A stretch of 64,000 bases of DNA from Oscillospiraceae bacterium. GTDB lineage: Bacteria > Bacillota > Clostridia > Lachnospirales > Lachnospiraceae. Shown one piece after another: positions 26,792-35,052 of the stretch. The translations under genes were made by a program, and so were the position numbers. Location of the stretch: positions 62,001 to 126,000 of the forward strand of contig JAETOO010000006.1 in assembly GCA_021771715.1 (NCBI GenBank), read 5' to 3'. The notes under the pieces were generated by a model that did no database searches, was not told the DNA's origin, and worked only from the letters and a program-made list of their open reading frames with translations. Position 1 is the first letter of the stretch, and every line of letters starts with the position of its first letter.

Positions 26792-27580
26792 ATGAGGACC
26801 ATCACAGAAATGAAAGAGCGTGTCCGGGAGCTCGGCTACTCGTATGCGATGCTCTCAAAGCTCTCCGGTGTCCCGCTCGGCACGGTGCAGAAGATTTTCG
26901 GCGGCGTCACGGCCTCGCCGCGCTACGATACGCTGCGCGCGCTCGAGGACGCGCTGTACCCGCACATCAACTGCGGCATAGCGGAGAGCCTCCCTTCCTG
27001 GGGAACAGGGGAAAAACAGCCCGGCTCCTACACCCTGGAGGATTATTACCGGCTTCCGGACGACCAGAGGGTAGAACTGATCGACGGATACTTCTACGAT
27101 ATGAGCGCGCCCTCCACCGCGCATCAGATCATCTGCGGGCATCTCTACGCCAGGCTGCTCGCCTACGTGTCGTCAAAAAAAGGGGCCTGCCTGCCCCTGC
27201 TTTCCCCGGTGGATGTCCAGCTCGACTGTGATGACCGCACAATGATACAGCCGGACGTGCTGGTCGTCTGCGACCTGGGCAAGGTGATCAACCGCTGTGT
27301 CTACGGCGCACCGGATTTTGTCATCGAGATCCTCTCCCCGTCGACGCGGAAAAAGGACCTCACCCTGAAGCTGAATAAATATATAAATGCAGGTGTGCGC
27401 GAATACTGGCTCATCGACCCGCAGCACCGCTCCGTCCTCGTCTACGATTTCATCGCGGACCCCTGGCCGACCCTCTACGGCTTCGACGCAAAGATCCCGG
27501 TCGCCATCTGGGGCGGAGACTGCGTGATTGACTTCCAGGAGGTCGATGACGCAATCCGGTTCCTGTACGAAAAAGAGTAA
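26792..27580 (+). CDS. HTH domain fused to a Uma2-family (DUF820) PD-(D/E)XK nuclease
   Basis: A 262-residue protein. Residues about 5-55 form an XRE-like helix-turn-helix (YAMLSKLSGVPLGTVQKIFGG). Residues about 80-250 are a Uma2 domain with VELIDGYFYDM, the aspartate in IQPDVLVVCD and the E-x-K-like core VIEILSPSTRKKD, then AGVREYWLIDP. The start has AGGAGG nine bases upstream. The fold is a restriction-type nuclease, but cellular roles of Uma2 proteins are poorly known. The N-terminal HTH suggests a DNA-targeted or self-regulating form. It is a lone plus-strand gene. Confidence 0.85.
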   Translation: MRTITEMKERVRELGYSYAMLSKLSGVPLGTVQKIFGGVTASPRYDTLRALEDALYPHINCGIAESLPSWGTGEKQPGSYTLEDYYRLPDDQRVELIDGYFYDMSAPSTAHQIICGHLYARLLAYVSSKKGACLPLLSPVDVQLDCDDRTMIQPDVLVVCDLGKVINRCVYGAPDFVIEILSPSTRKKDLTLKLNKYINAGVREYWLIDPQHRSVLVYDFIADPWPTLYGFDAKIPVAIWGGDCVIDFQEVDDAIRFLYEKE

Positions 27581-27620
27581 CCCCTATGAAAATGAGTAGC
27601 GCTCTCAGCGCCCTCCCCGG

Positions 27621-28361
27621 CTAGATGAACCGCCGTTTGATCTCCTCAAACTTCTCCGCCGTCAGCAGCGCGTCCTCCTTCCGCCCCTGGAAGTGCACCA
27701 CGTACGTCCATCGGCCATACGGCTCGATCCTGCGGATGCGGGAGAGGTTGATGATGTAGGATTTGTGGCTGCGCAGAAACTGCTGCGGGTCGAGGCGGCG
27801 CTCCAGCTCGGCGAGGCTCGCCGACGTCACATAGCTGTCCTTCTCCGTGTAGATCACCGTCGCGTTATTCTCTCGCTGGATCAGAATGATCTCGGGGATC
27901 GGGATAAAGCTCATGCTCTCCTTGCCCTTCACGAGCAGCTTGTCGTGCCGGTACTGCGGGCGGACGACCTTCTCCTCCTGTTCACAGTCCTCCGGCATGC
28001 GCTGCGCCGCGATCCGATCAAGTGTCTGGTTGACGCGCTCCAGAGAGAACGGCTTGACCAGGTAGTCAAACGCGTACAGCTCAAACGCCTCCGGCATGTA
28101 CTCCGCATGCGCGGTCGCGAAGATGATCTTGACCTTTGGATTCAGATCCGTCAACAGGCGCGCGCACTCGATCCCGTTCTGGCCGCGGATCGCGATATCC
28201 AAAAACACGACCTCCGGCTGCCACCGCCGGAACTGCACAGCCGCATCGCCGAGCTCTTCGCACTCTGCGACCACCTGAAATTCCGGGTGTTTCTCTATGA
28301 TTTTTTTCAGGAGGAGGCGCATTCCCGCCTCATCCTCGACCAGCATGACTCCGATCGCCAT
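27621..28361 (-). CDS. LytTR-family response regulator
   Basis: A 246-residue regulator. The receiver domain (1-120) has acidic residues in VEDE, the phospho-acceptor in VVFLDIAIRGQNG and the lysine in YLVKPF. The LytTR DNA-binding domain follows (about 140-246) with SHKSYIINLSRI. The start at 28361 is set by GAAGGTGA before MAIGVML. Its probable kinase partner is the GHKL sensor at 31350-32216, separated by the FloA/NfeD genes, an unusual spacing for a pair. AgrA-type regulators bind direct repeats near promoters. Confidence 0.9.
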   Translation of the reverse strand: MAIGVMLVEDEAGMRLLLKKIIEKHPEFQVVAECEELGDAAVQFRRWQPEVVFLDIAIRGQNGIECARLLTDLNPKVKIIFATAHAEYMPEAFELYAFDYLVKPFSLERVNQTLDRIAAQRMPEDCEQEEKVVRPQYRHDKLLVKGKESMSFIPIPEIILIQRENNATVIYTEKDSYVTSASLAELERRLDPQQFLRSHKSYIINLSRIRRIEPYGRWTYVVHFQGRKEDALLTAEKFEEIKRRFI

Positions 28362-28449
28362 TGCTCTCACCTTCTTTTTTCCTGATGCCTTAGAGCGTGT
28401 TTGAAAAATCATTCCCATGATCTGCATTTCCTATTTTGTGGGAAATTTG

Positions 28450-28760
28450 CCCCTCATTCGGTCGACTTAGCCCGCACCGCTCTCTCACTGCCTCTTGCCA
28501 CTCCGCTCCCTCGCTGCCTTTGGCCGTTCTGCTCTACTTTCTCACTATCTCTTGCCGCCTCGCTCTACTTTTCCACTGCCTCTCGCCGTTCCGCTCGCTC
28601 ACTGCCTTCAGCCGCTTCGCTTTATTTTTTCACTGCCTCCCGCCGTTCCGCTCGCTCACTGCCTTTGGCCGCTTTGTTCTAATTTGTTCACTATCTCTTG
28701 CCGCGTCGCTCCCTCACTGCCTTTGGCCTCTTCGCTCGCACTGCTTCTGGGTGTTCCGCT
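28450..28760 (-). repeat. Degenerate tandem repeat of about 28 bp extending past the gene's stop
   Basis: On the minus strand about ten units close to GAGCGRARCGGCNARAGGCA plus GTGA follow one another. The first two units encode the end of the hypothetical protein (CERRGQRQ and stop); the rest lie beyond it and carry in-frame-looking stops. This is tandem growth of a gene tail into intergenic DNA. Confidence 0.8.
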
Positions 28761-29385
28761 CTCTTCTGCGCCGCTTTGCAACAGGCTCGCCGAGAACCTC
28801 CGACCAGACCACCGCCTGGCGAAGCATTTCCGGGGAGTTTGGGAGTGCCACATTCCAGCCATCGCGTCCGTCAGATCTGCCCTTGCATGCGTGACCTGCG
28901 CCAGCGCCCGGCAGTCCTGTTGTTCTGCCTGCGCCCGCTCTCCCGCCGTCTGCTCCGGCTGCCGCTCTGCCTGCGCCAATCCTCTCACTGCCTGCTTCGG
29001 CTGCCGCTCTGCCTGCGCCGGTCCTCTCACCGCTTGCTCCAGTTGCCACTCTGCCTGTGCCTATTCTTCCGTCGCCTGCCTGGCCATCCTCCCGGACTGC
29101 ATCTTCCGCCTGGGAAGCTGCGTCCGCTGCCCCACCGACTGCCTCCGTTCCTTCTGCATCCGCTTCCGTTTCCGCCTGTCTGCCCCTTCTGCTCTTCTTA
29201 GAGAACGGCAGCGCAGTCTTTTTTCCTAAGGACACATTTACATTTTCCAGACCTGCCAGCATCTGCGAAACATTCATCTGCGCCTGGTTCCGAAACAGGG
29301 TGTGATACTGCCAGATTCCCTTTCCCACAGCAGCCCCTCCTCTCATACATCTACGGTATTTCCTGCCGCCGCACCCAACCGGCAT
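28714..29385 (-). CDS. Hypothetical protein of the floA operon with Gly/Ala/Arg 14-residue repeats
   Basis: A protein of up to 223 residues with no function I recognise. The outer parts look conserved: GIWQYHTLFRNQAQMNVSQMLAG near the start and LPNSPEMLRQAVVWSEVLGEPVAKRR near the end. The middle (residues 70-165) is low-complexity and contains 14-residue repeats. The start is uncertain: ATG at 29385, or at 29346 behind a weak AGGAAA. It follows floA by 35 bases and precedes the LytTR regulator. It is probably a short floA-linked protein expanded by repeats. Confidence 0.55.
   Translation of the reverse strand: MPVGCGGRKYRRCMRGGAAVGKGIWQYHTLFRNQAQMNVSQMLAGLENVNVSLGKKTALPFSKKSRRGRQAETEADAEGTEAVGGAADAASQAEDAVREDGQAGDGRIGTGRVATGASGERTGAGRAAAEAGSERIGAGRAAAGADGGRAGAGRTTGLPGAGAGHACKGRSDGRDGWNVALPNSPEMLRQAVVWSEVLGEPVAKRRRRERNTQKQCERRGQRQ
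28918..29061 (-). repeat. Intragenic 42-bp tandem repeat (14 residues)
   Basis: About 3.4 units: GTGRVATGASGERT, GAGRAAAEAGSERI, GAGRAAAGADGGRA, then GAGRTT. The frame is kept. Confidence 0.9.
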
Positions 29386-29420
29386 TGCAGGAATCTCTCA
29401 CGCCACATAACTGCAATGAG

Positions 29421-30380
29421 CTACTCATCCAGCCCTGCCTCGTTCGTCTTCTCCCCGATCGTCTCGCGCATCCGGGTGTCGGCCTTGAGATTCTGCAGCT
29501 CATAGTAATCCATCACACCCATGCGGCCCTCGCGCAGCGCACTTGCCAGCGCCTTCGGCACCTCGGCCTCCGCCTCCACGACGTAAGCGCGCATCTCCTG
29601 CTCCTTCGCGACCGCCATCGCGCGGCGCTCCTCCGCCTTCGCCTGTGCGATATTCTTGTCAGCCTCCGCCTGCAGGCTCTGCAGCTGTGCGCCGATGTTG
29701 CGCCCGACGTCGATATCCGCGATATCAATCGAGAGAATCTCAAACGCCGTCCCGGAGTCCAGGCCCTTCCCGAGCACACGCTTCGAGATGTCATCCGGAT
29801 TCTCCAGCACTTCCTTGTGGGAGACCGCCGAGCCAACCGTCGTGACAATTCCCTCGCCGATTCGCGCGAGCACCGTCGCCTCCCCGGCTCCGCCGACCAG
29901 ACGCTCCAGATCCGCCCGCACGGTGACTCTCGCCTTTACCAGCAGCTCAATACCGTCCTTCGCCACTGCGGAGACGTTCGGCGTCTCGATGACCTTCGGA
30001 TTTACGCTCATCTTCACGGCTTCCAGCACATTTCTTCCTGCAAGGTCGATCGCCGCAGCCTTCTCAAACTTCAGCTCAATGCCTGCACGCTCTGATGCGA
30101 TCAGTGCGTTTACGACATTGTCTACATTGCCGCCGGCGAGGTAATGCGCCTCGAGCTGGTTCACGCTCAGGCTCAGCCCTGCTTTGCGGCCCTTGATCAG
30201 CGGCATCACGATCTTCGCCGGCTTCACGCGGCGCAGACGCATGCCAATCATATTGAAAATGCTGATCTTTACGTTCGCAGCCAGCGATGAGATCCACAGC
30301 CCCACCGGCACAAACACAAAGAATAAAACGACCAGCAACCCGATCACTCCCAGCAATACAATCCACAAAATGTTATCCAT
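29421..30380 (-). CDS. floA: Flotillin-like membrane scaffold FloA
   Basis: A 319-residue FloA protein. An N-terminal hydrophobic hairpin (residues 1-35) is followed by the SPFH-like domain ([33 protein letters not shown]) and an Ala/Glu-rich coiled coil ([29 protein letters not shown]). FloA organises membrane microdomains and pairs with an NfeD protein, whose gene lies upstream here. The start has GGAGGAG. Family lengths near 330 residues agree, so the gene is complete. Confidence 0.95.
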   Translation of the reverse strand: MDNILWIVLLGVIGLLVVLFFVFVPVGLWISSLAANVKISIFNMIGMRLRRVKPAKIVMPLIKGRKAGLSLSVNQLEAHYLAGGNVDNVVNALIASERAGIELKFEKAAAIDLAGRNVLEAVKMSVNPKVIETPNVSAVAKDGIELLVKARVTVRADLERLVGGAGEATVLARIGEGIVTTVGSAVSHKEVLENPDDISKRVLGKGLDSGTAFEILSIDIADIDVGRNIGAQLQSLQAEADKNIAQAKAEERRAMAVAKEQEMRAYVVEAEAEVPKALASALREGRMGVMDYYELQNLKADTRMRETIGEKTNEAGLDE

Positions 30381-30529
30381 AGTTCTCCTCCTCTTCCCGA
30401 TTTATTTCCGCTGAATCTGCCCTGCACTTTTCCTGATATCCTGCCCGGCAGATCTGTCATGCGCTCTTTTCCGGATCGTTTACCCGCTTACGCTGCTATG
30501 TTTTTCCGCGTCCTGATCCCGCGAAACCG

Positions 30530-31024
30530 TCACACTTTTCTTTCCCGGACCACCAGCTTCGAGCCCTCGACCTTGATGATCTCGACCTCGGTTCCCTTCA
30601 GGATATAGTCTCCCTCAGACATCACGTCGAAATTCACACCGTCAAAGCTCCCGATGCCGGACGGCCTCAGATCCGTGACCGCCGCGCCCTGCTTTCCGAG
30701 CAGATACTCGAGGTCGCTCGAGCTCAGGTATCCTTCCTGCCGCTTCTGCTCCTCCTTCAGGATGATCGGCGTCTTCAGCTTTCCCCTTGACAGGAGGCTC
30801 AGCATGACGGCCATCAAAATGCCGAGCAGCGCCAGCACCGCAATCGTGATCACAGCCGCCTCCATCGCCGAGTCCGCCAGCACAAACACTCCGACCACCA
30901 GGCAGATAATTCCGCTCACGCCCGGCACAGAAAACCCGGGCAGCACCATCTCAATCCCGACCAGCACAAACCCCGCAATCAAGAGCAGGATGCCGACCAC
31001 CATAACCGTATCAACCGCATTCAT
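30530..31024 (-). CDS. NfeD-like membrane protein
   Basis: A 164-residue NfeD protein with three membrane segments (MVVGILLLIAGFVLVGIE, then GIICLVVGVFVLAD, then VITIAVLALLGILMAVML) and a C-terminal OB-fold (GKQGAAVTDLRPSGIGSFDG...VEIIKVEGSKLVV). It is the usual FloA partner and lies 149 bases upstream of floA. The start at 31024 follows AAGGAGGGGGG. It has no serine-protease domain, so it is the short form. Confidence 0.92.
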   Translation of the reverse strand: MNAVDTVMVVGILLLIAGFVLVGIEMVLPGFSVPGVSGIICLVVGVFVLADSAMEAAVITIAVLALLGILMAVMLSLLSRGKLKTPIILKEEQKRQEGYLSSSDLEYLLGKQGAAVTDLRPSGIGSFDGVNFDVMSEGDYILKGTEVEIIKVEGSKLVVRERKV

Positions 31025-31349
31025 TTCCCCCCTCCTTTCCAGCACGGCTGCTCCTGCTTCCGCAGAGATAACAGAATTTGATTCCCTGCGCACGGAGCAC
31101 CTTCGTCCGGCTGCTTCTTAAACCACTCTTCCCAGCCGCCTCTCGCAACTGATGCCTCTATTTTACAGACTTCTCCACAAATGAAAAGGCGTATTGCGCC
31201 ATTTATACACATTTGCTCCCAACCTGTCACTTTTTCCGCACAAAACTGCCGCGCGAACAATTCTCTCATACATGACTCGATCTCACAGCTACAAATTCTA
31301 CTTTCTTCTCAATTTATTTCACACGCAAAGCTGCAATTCCTACTTCCAT
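31025..31349. other. Gap between kinase and nfeD, holding a promoter
   Basis: No gene is supported. On the minus strand GTGACA (31225-31230) and TATAAA (31202-31207) lie 17 bases apart, a likely promoter for nfeD-floA. That makes the kinase a separate or read-through unit. Confidence 0.55.
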
Positions 31350-32216
31350 TTACACACACTTCGCCCGTGAGTCCATTTTCTCCGCCCTCTTCTTTTCACG
31401 CTTCGGCAGCGTGACCGTGAAGGTCGTCTCCTCCTCGCTGCTCTCCACCTCGATGCGCCCGCCCGCCTCCTTCAGCGCAGCGCTCACGATCGCGAGGCCC
31501 ATTCCGTGGCCCTCCCCTTTCTTGGTCGTGTATCCTCTCGAAAAGATCAGCTTCTGCTGCTCCTTGGGAATCTGCGGCCCGTTGTTCTGCACCAGAAAGC
31601 AGTATTCCGACCCGATCTCCCCGATCCGCAGCATCACCCGCCGCTCTCCTTCCTGTCCGGCCACCGCCGTCACCGCGTTGTCAATCAGGTTCGCGAGAAT
31701 CTTGCACAGCTCCCACGGCTCGGTTTCCAGGTTGGCGAGCTGCGTGCCGACCTCCAGATAAAAGTCAATTCCCTGCCGCTCCGCCTCCTCCATCTTCGCC
31801 TGCAGCAGCGCATTCACCGCGGGCTGCGACGTCCGAAGGGCACGGCTGACCTTCATGAGATCCTTGAACACCGGCTGCAGATAGTTCCGCGCCTCCTCGT
31901 ACTCCTCCAGCTCCAGAAGCCCGTAGACGACCTGCAGTTGATTCAGATAATCATGCCGCTGCTCCCGCAGCTTTGTGTTGAGCTCCTCCAGATTCTCCAT
32001 GCTTTCCGCATAGCTGTGGTTCTGGTAGCGCGTCACCGACAGCAGTCCTGCGATCGACAGCAGACTGGACAGCAGCACAAGCGCGACCGACAGATCCAGC
32101 ACCGCCTCCGATTGCCCGATGACGTCCATGTGCAGCCCCAGCAGAATCCCAACGCCCACCAGGAACTGCAGCCCGTTGACCAGAAACAGCATTCTGGATA
32201 ATTTACGCACCGACAT
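31350..32216 (-). CDS. GHKL sensor histidine kinase (AgrC/Spo0B-like)
   Basis: A 289-residue kinase. Two N-terminal membrane segments lack a large extracellular domain. A coiled coil leads to the phospho-acceptor region LREQRHDYLNQLQVVYGLLEL, with His in the RHDYLN motif. The ATP-binding domain has NLIDNAVTAV, VQNNGP and GYTTKKGEGHGMGLAIV. This is the Spo0B/DcuS-like type that partners LytTR regulators, so the regulator at 27621-28361 is the likely target. The start at 32216 follows AAGGAGGAG. The signal is unknown; a membrane-stress input through FloA is only suggested by position. Confidence 0.9.
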   Translation of the reverse strand: MSVRKLSRMLFLVNGLQFLVGVGILLGLHMDVIGQSEAVLDLSVALVLLSSLLSIAGLLSVTRYQNHSYAESMENLEELNTKLREQRHDYLNQLQVVYGLLELEEYEEARNYLQPVFKDLMKVSRALRTSQPAVNALLQAKMEEAERQGIDFYLEVGTQLANLETEPWELCKILANLIDNAVTAVAGQEGERRVMLRIGEIGSEYCFLVQNNGPQIPKEQQKLIFSRGYTTKKGEGHGMGLAIVSAALKEAGGRIEVESSEEETTFTVTLPKREKKRAEKMDSRAKCV

Positions 32217-32244
32217 AATACTCCTCCTTTTCCCAGCCTGTCTC

Positions 32245-32273
32245 ATTATGCCACACGCACCGTCAAATAACAA
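32245..32273 (-). promoter_or_regulatory. Promoter of the sensor kinase gene
   Basis: On the minus strand TTGTTA (32268-32273) and CATAAT (32245-32250) are 17 bases apart. It points away from the ABC-F promoter 24 bases beyond. Confidence 0.5.
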
Positions 32274-32296
32274 GCATTCCGGGCGCTCGTACCCTC

Positions 32297-32325
32297 TTGA
32301 CTTTTCCGGAAATAGCTAGTATAAT
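32297..32325 (+). promoter_or_regulatory. Promoter of the ABC-F gene
   Basis: TTGACT (32297-32302) and TATAAT (32320-32325) are exactly 17 bases apart. Transcription would start near 32332, giving a leader of about 540 bases. Confidence 0.85.
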
Positions 32326-32381
32326 GCCCCACGAAAGACAGAACAGCGCGACGGATAAGGCTGTTTTGGGAAAAGAGAGGT

Positions 32382-32402
32382 ATGGCGATGATTCAGAAGT
32401 AA
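32382..32402 (+). CDS. Possible 6-codon leader peptide of the ABC-F gene
   Basis: ATG at 32382 behind AGAGAGG opens MAMIQK and a stop. Short leader peptides on which drug-stalled ribosomes pause are known upstream of ABC-F resistance genes. Here only position and a fair ribosome site support it. Confidence 0.3.
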   Translation: MAMIQK

Positions 32403-32585
32403 TTCATCTTTCATGGGAACAAACGGAACACACCCTTTCCGAGAGGGAGAGGGACTGATTCTGTCACCTGAAGTTGGATTACTTTGCCGGAATTTCCGGC
32501 CCGCACATCGCTGTCTGATTGCGGCGAGGATCAAAACGCTATCGACTGCAGCCAAATCCCGGATCACTCCTCGGCGATCTCGGAG

Positions 32586-32714
32586 CTGCCGCCGGATGGT
32601 TTTGAGAATCCTCCGAATCAGCTGCAGGATCGCTCTGAAAATCCTCTGAGCAGCTGCAGGATTGCTCTGAAAATCCTCTGAGCAGCTGCAGGACGGCTCC
32701 GAAACCCATCCGAG
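32586..32714 (+). repeat. Tandem 32-bp repeat in the ABC-F leader
   Basis: CAGCTGCAGGA starts at 32619, 32651 and 32683, giving a 32-base period with AATCCTCT between copies. A worn fourth copy lies at about 32586. Each unit holds the self-complementary GCAGCTGC, so the leader RNA could form alternative hairpins just before the terminator. Confidence 0.85.
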
Positions 32715-32762
32715 GTTTCGCAGGAAATGCGGCAGGCTTCTCTCTGCAGCAGCGCGATGAAT

Positions 32763-32805
32763 CCACTATTGGTGACAGGACAGATGCACCAATGGTGGTT
32801 TTTTT
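32763..32805 (+). terminator. Attenuator-type terminator in the ABC-F leader
   Basis: CCACTATTGGTG (32763-32774) pairs with CACCAATGGTGG (32787-32798) over 12 pairs with one G-U, followed by seven T residues. It lies after the ABC-F promoter and 70 bases before the start codon, so it must be bypassed for expression. Confidence 0.88.
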
Positions 32806-32875
32806 ATTCCCGTTGCTTGCAGCGGGAGATTGAACCGCCTTGACGAGGCAGAGGATCTCGATAGGAGGCGATTGC

Positions 32876-34540
32876 ATGCTGCAGATTAAGCATTTGAAGA
32901 TCATACACAAAAAAGACTTACGAGTCATTCTCGACGACTTTTCCCTTGTCCTGAACCCCGGGGACAAGGCGGTTATTATCGGGGAGGAGGGGAACGGGAA
33001 ATCGACACTTCTGAAGTGGATCTATGATCCCGCGCTGGCGGAGGACTACGCGGAGATTTCCGGTGAGCGGGTGCTCACACAGGAAAAGCTCGGCTATCTG
33101 CCCCAAGAGCTGGCGCGGGCGGACTACGAAAAGAGCGTCTACGAGTTTTTCTGCGAGGAGCCTGCGATCTGGGACCGGACGCCCAGGGAGCTGGAAGCGC
33201 TGGCCGCGAGGCTGAAGCTTCCCCTCGAGCTGCTTTACAGTGAGCAGCTCATGAAAACACTCTCCGGCGGTGAGCGCGTGAAGGTCCAGATGGCGCGGAT
33301 CCTGCTGGGTGAGCCAAGCCTGCTTCTGCTTGACGAGCCCTCCAACGACATCGACATCCCCACGCTGGAATGGCTGGAACAGCAGATCACGGCGTGGAAC
33401 GGCTCGGTCCTGTATATTTCCCACGACGAGACCCTGATCGAGCGGACGGCAAACCGCGTGATCCACCTGGAACAGATCAGGCGAAAGACACTTAGCCGCT
33501 ATACCGTGGCAAATATGCCGTACCAGGACTATATCGCACAGCGCAGCGCGCAGATGGCGAACCAGAGGCGGCAGGCGGAAAACGACCGGCGCCAGGAGCA
33601 GATCCGACAGGAGAAATTCAACCGGATTCAGCAGAAGGTGGAACACGACCTGCGGTCCGTCTCCCGGCAGAACCCCCACGGAGGGCAGCTGCTCAAGAAA
33701 AAAATGAAGGCCGTAAAATCGCTCGAAAAACGGTACGAGAGAGAAGCCCGGGACATGGCGCAGCTGCCCGAGGAGGAGGATGCAATCTTTATAAAATTCA
33801 AGGACACGTGCCGGATCCCGGCGGGCAAAACGGTTCTCGACTTCACACTCGCACGGCTGGAGATTCCACAATTCTCCTGCATGCCTGTGGAAAACACATC
33901 AGATACAACGCAATCTTCCTGCACGCCGGGGGAAAATGCATCAGATACACCACATTTCTCCGAAGTGCCGAGAAAAAATGCGCCGGCCCGCCTGCTCGCC
34001 TCCGACATCCATCTGCGGGTCAGGGGAAGCGAGAAGCTCTGCATCGTCGGGCGAAACGGCGCAGGGAAGTCCACGCTGCTCCGGAAGATCGCCGCGGAGC
34101 TGCTTCGGCGGCCTGATCTCAAGGCGGCCTACATGCCGCAGAACTACGAGGAGGAACTGGACGGCGATCTGACTCCCGTCGAGTATCTCGCGCAGAGAGG
34201 GGACAAGGAGGAGCTCACGCAAATCCGCACCTACCTGGGCGCGATGAAGTACACGGCACAGGAAATGCTGCGCCCGGTGCGGGAGCTGTCCGGGGGCCAG
34301 CGGGCAAAGCTCTTTCTGCTCAAACTGAGTATGTCGGAGGCAAACGTCCTCATCCTGGACGAGCCTACCAGAAATTTCTCCCCTCTGTCCAACCCTGTGA
34401 TCCGGGAGGTCCTCTCGGAGTACGGCGGCGCTATCCTCAGTGTCTCCCACGACCGGAAATATATCCGCGAGGTGTGCGACCGCGTGCTGGAGCTGACCCC
34501 CGACGGGCTGCGCGAACAATCGCCGGAGATTCGCGCATGA
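32876..34540 (+). CDS. ABC-F ribosome-associated ATPase, possible antibiotic resistance
   Basis: A 554-residue protein with two ATPase domains and no membrane segment. Domain 1 has GEEGNGKST, LSGGERVKVQ and LLLLDEPSNDID; domain 2 has GRNGAGKST, LSGGQRAKL and VLILDEPTRNFSPLS. A charged helical linker between them (residues about 205-290, RQAENDRRQEQIRQEKFNRIQQK) would reach into the ribosomal E site. A 14-residue repeat sits just before domain 2. The start at 32876 follows AGGAGG. The leader terminator is what one expects of a drug-inducible ABC-F gene; the drug class is unknown. Confidence 0.9.
   Translation: MLQIKHLKIIHKKDLRVILDDFSLVLNPGDKAVIIGEEGNGKSTLLKWIYDPALAEDYAEISGERVLTQEKLGYLPQELARADYEKSVYEFFCEEPAIWDRTPRELEALAARLKLPLELLYSEQLMKTLSGGERVKVQMARILLGEPSLLLLDEPSNDIDIPTLEWLEQQITAWNGSVLYISHDETLIERTANRVIHLEQIRRKTLSRYTVANMPYQDYIAQRSAQMANQRRQAENDRRQEQIRQEKFNRIQQKVEHDLRSVSRQNPHGGQLLKKKMKAVKSLEKRYEREARDMAQLPEEEDAIFIKFKDTCRIPAGKTVLDFTLARLEIPQFSCMPVENTSDTTQSSCTPGENASDTPHFSEVPRKNAPARLLASDIHLRVRGSEKLCIVGRNGAGKSTLLRKIAAELLRRPDLKAAYMPQNYEEELDGDLTPVEYLAQRGDKEELTQIRTYLGAMKYTAQEMLRPVRELSGGQRAKLFLLKLSMSEANVLILDEPTRNFSPLSNPVIREVLSEYGGAILSVSHDRKYIREVCDRVLELTPDGLREQSPEIRA
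33869..33994 (+). repeat. Intragenic 42-bp tandem repeat in the ABC-F gene
   Basis: Three 14-residue units: QFSCMPVENTSDTT, QSSCTPGENASDTP and the more diverged HFSEVPRKNAPARL. They sit in the loop before the second ATPase domain. Confidence 0.85.
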
Positions 34541-34576
34541 AACTGCGCAGTGCAGACAAAACGGATCTTTCATGAC

Positions 34577-34660
34577 AAAAGGGTGCTGCAAGCCTGACCT
34601 TGCTGCCCGCGGCTTTGAGCCGACCGGGCAAACGCCAGTGCCTGCAGCACCCTCTTTCTA
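34577..34660. terminator. Shared terminator between convergent ABC-F and darA genes
   Basis: GGGTGCTGCA (34581-34590) pairs with TGCAGCACCC (34643-34652). On the minus strand TTTT follows; on the plus strand TCTTTCTATTTT follows. It fits a two-way terminator with a long internal loop. Confidence 0.65.
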
Positions 34661-34668
34661 TTTTCTCC

Positions 34669-35022
34669 TCAGTATCTCTCGTTCCGCTCCACATCCAGGA
34701 CGAACAGTACCACGCCGCCGCACCGGACCGGGACCGGGATGGTGGCGCCGGCCATCGACACCGTGCCGGCGCCGCTCATGCCCGCCGGCTGATAGTGCGT
34801 CTCCATACGCTCCCCGTACCGCTTCAGAAGCCCGATCGCCTCCTCCAAATACGCATGATTCAGTCCGATCATAACGGTCACGCTCTTCTTCTTCAGAAAG
34901 CCTCCGCTCGAGTTCAGCACGGTGGCATAAAAGCCATGCCGGTTCAGCTCGGCAATGGCCTCCTGATAGTCCTCCCCCTGGAGCACCGCCAACAGCATTT
35001 TGTCACAGTCAAGATTTTTCAT
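34669..35022 (-). CDS. darA: DarA/PstA-type cyclic-di-AMP receptor
   Basis: A 117-residue PII-like protein (DUF970). The swollen T-loop region TGGFLK of the family reads SSGGFLKKKSVTVMIGL here, and it ends in GGVVLFVLDVERNERY like B. subtilis DarA. DarA trimers bind cyclic-di-AMP; downstream targets are not well established. The start at 35022 is chosen since GGGAGG lies 7 bases upstream; the ATG at 35028 is too close to it. The gene follows the esterase gene across the repeat element at 35053-35184. Confidence 0.88.
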   Translation of the reverse strand: MKNLDCDKMLLAVLQGEDYQEAIAELNRHGFYATVLNSSGGFLKKKSVTVMIGLNHAYLEEAIGLLKRYGERMETHYQPAGMSGAGTVSMAGATIPVPVRCGGVVLFVLDVERNERY

Positions 35023-35052
35023 GGTCATTCCTCCCTTATTTATGGAACACTT

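Noticed and set aside
32413-32649. A 78-codon frame in the ABC-F leader
   Set aside because: It has no ribosome site, runs through the 32-bp repeats and ends before the attenuator; it looks incidental.
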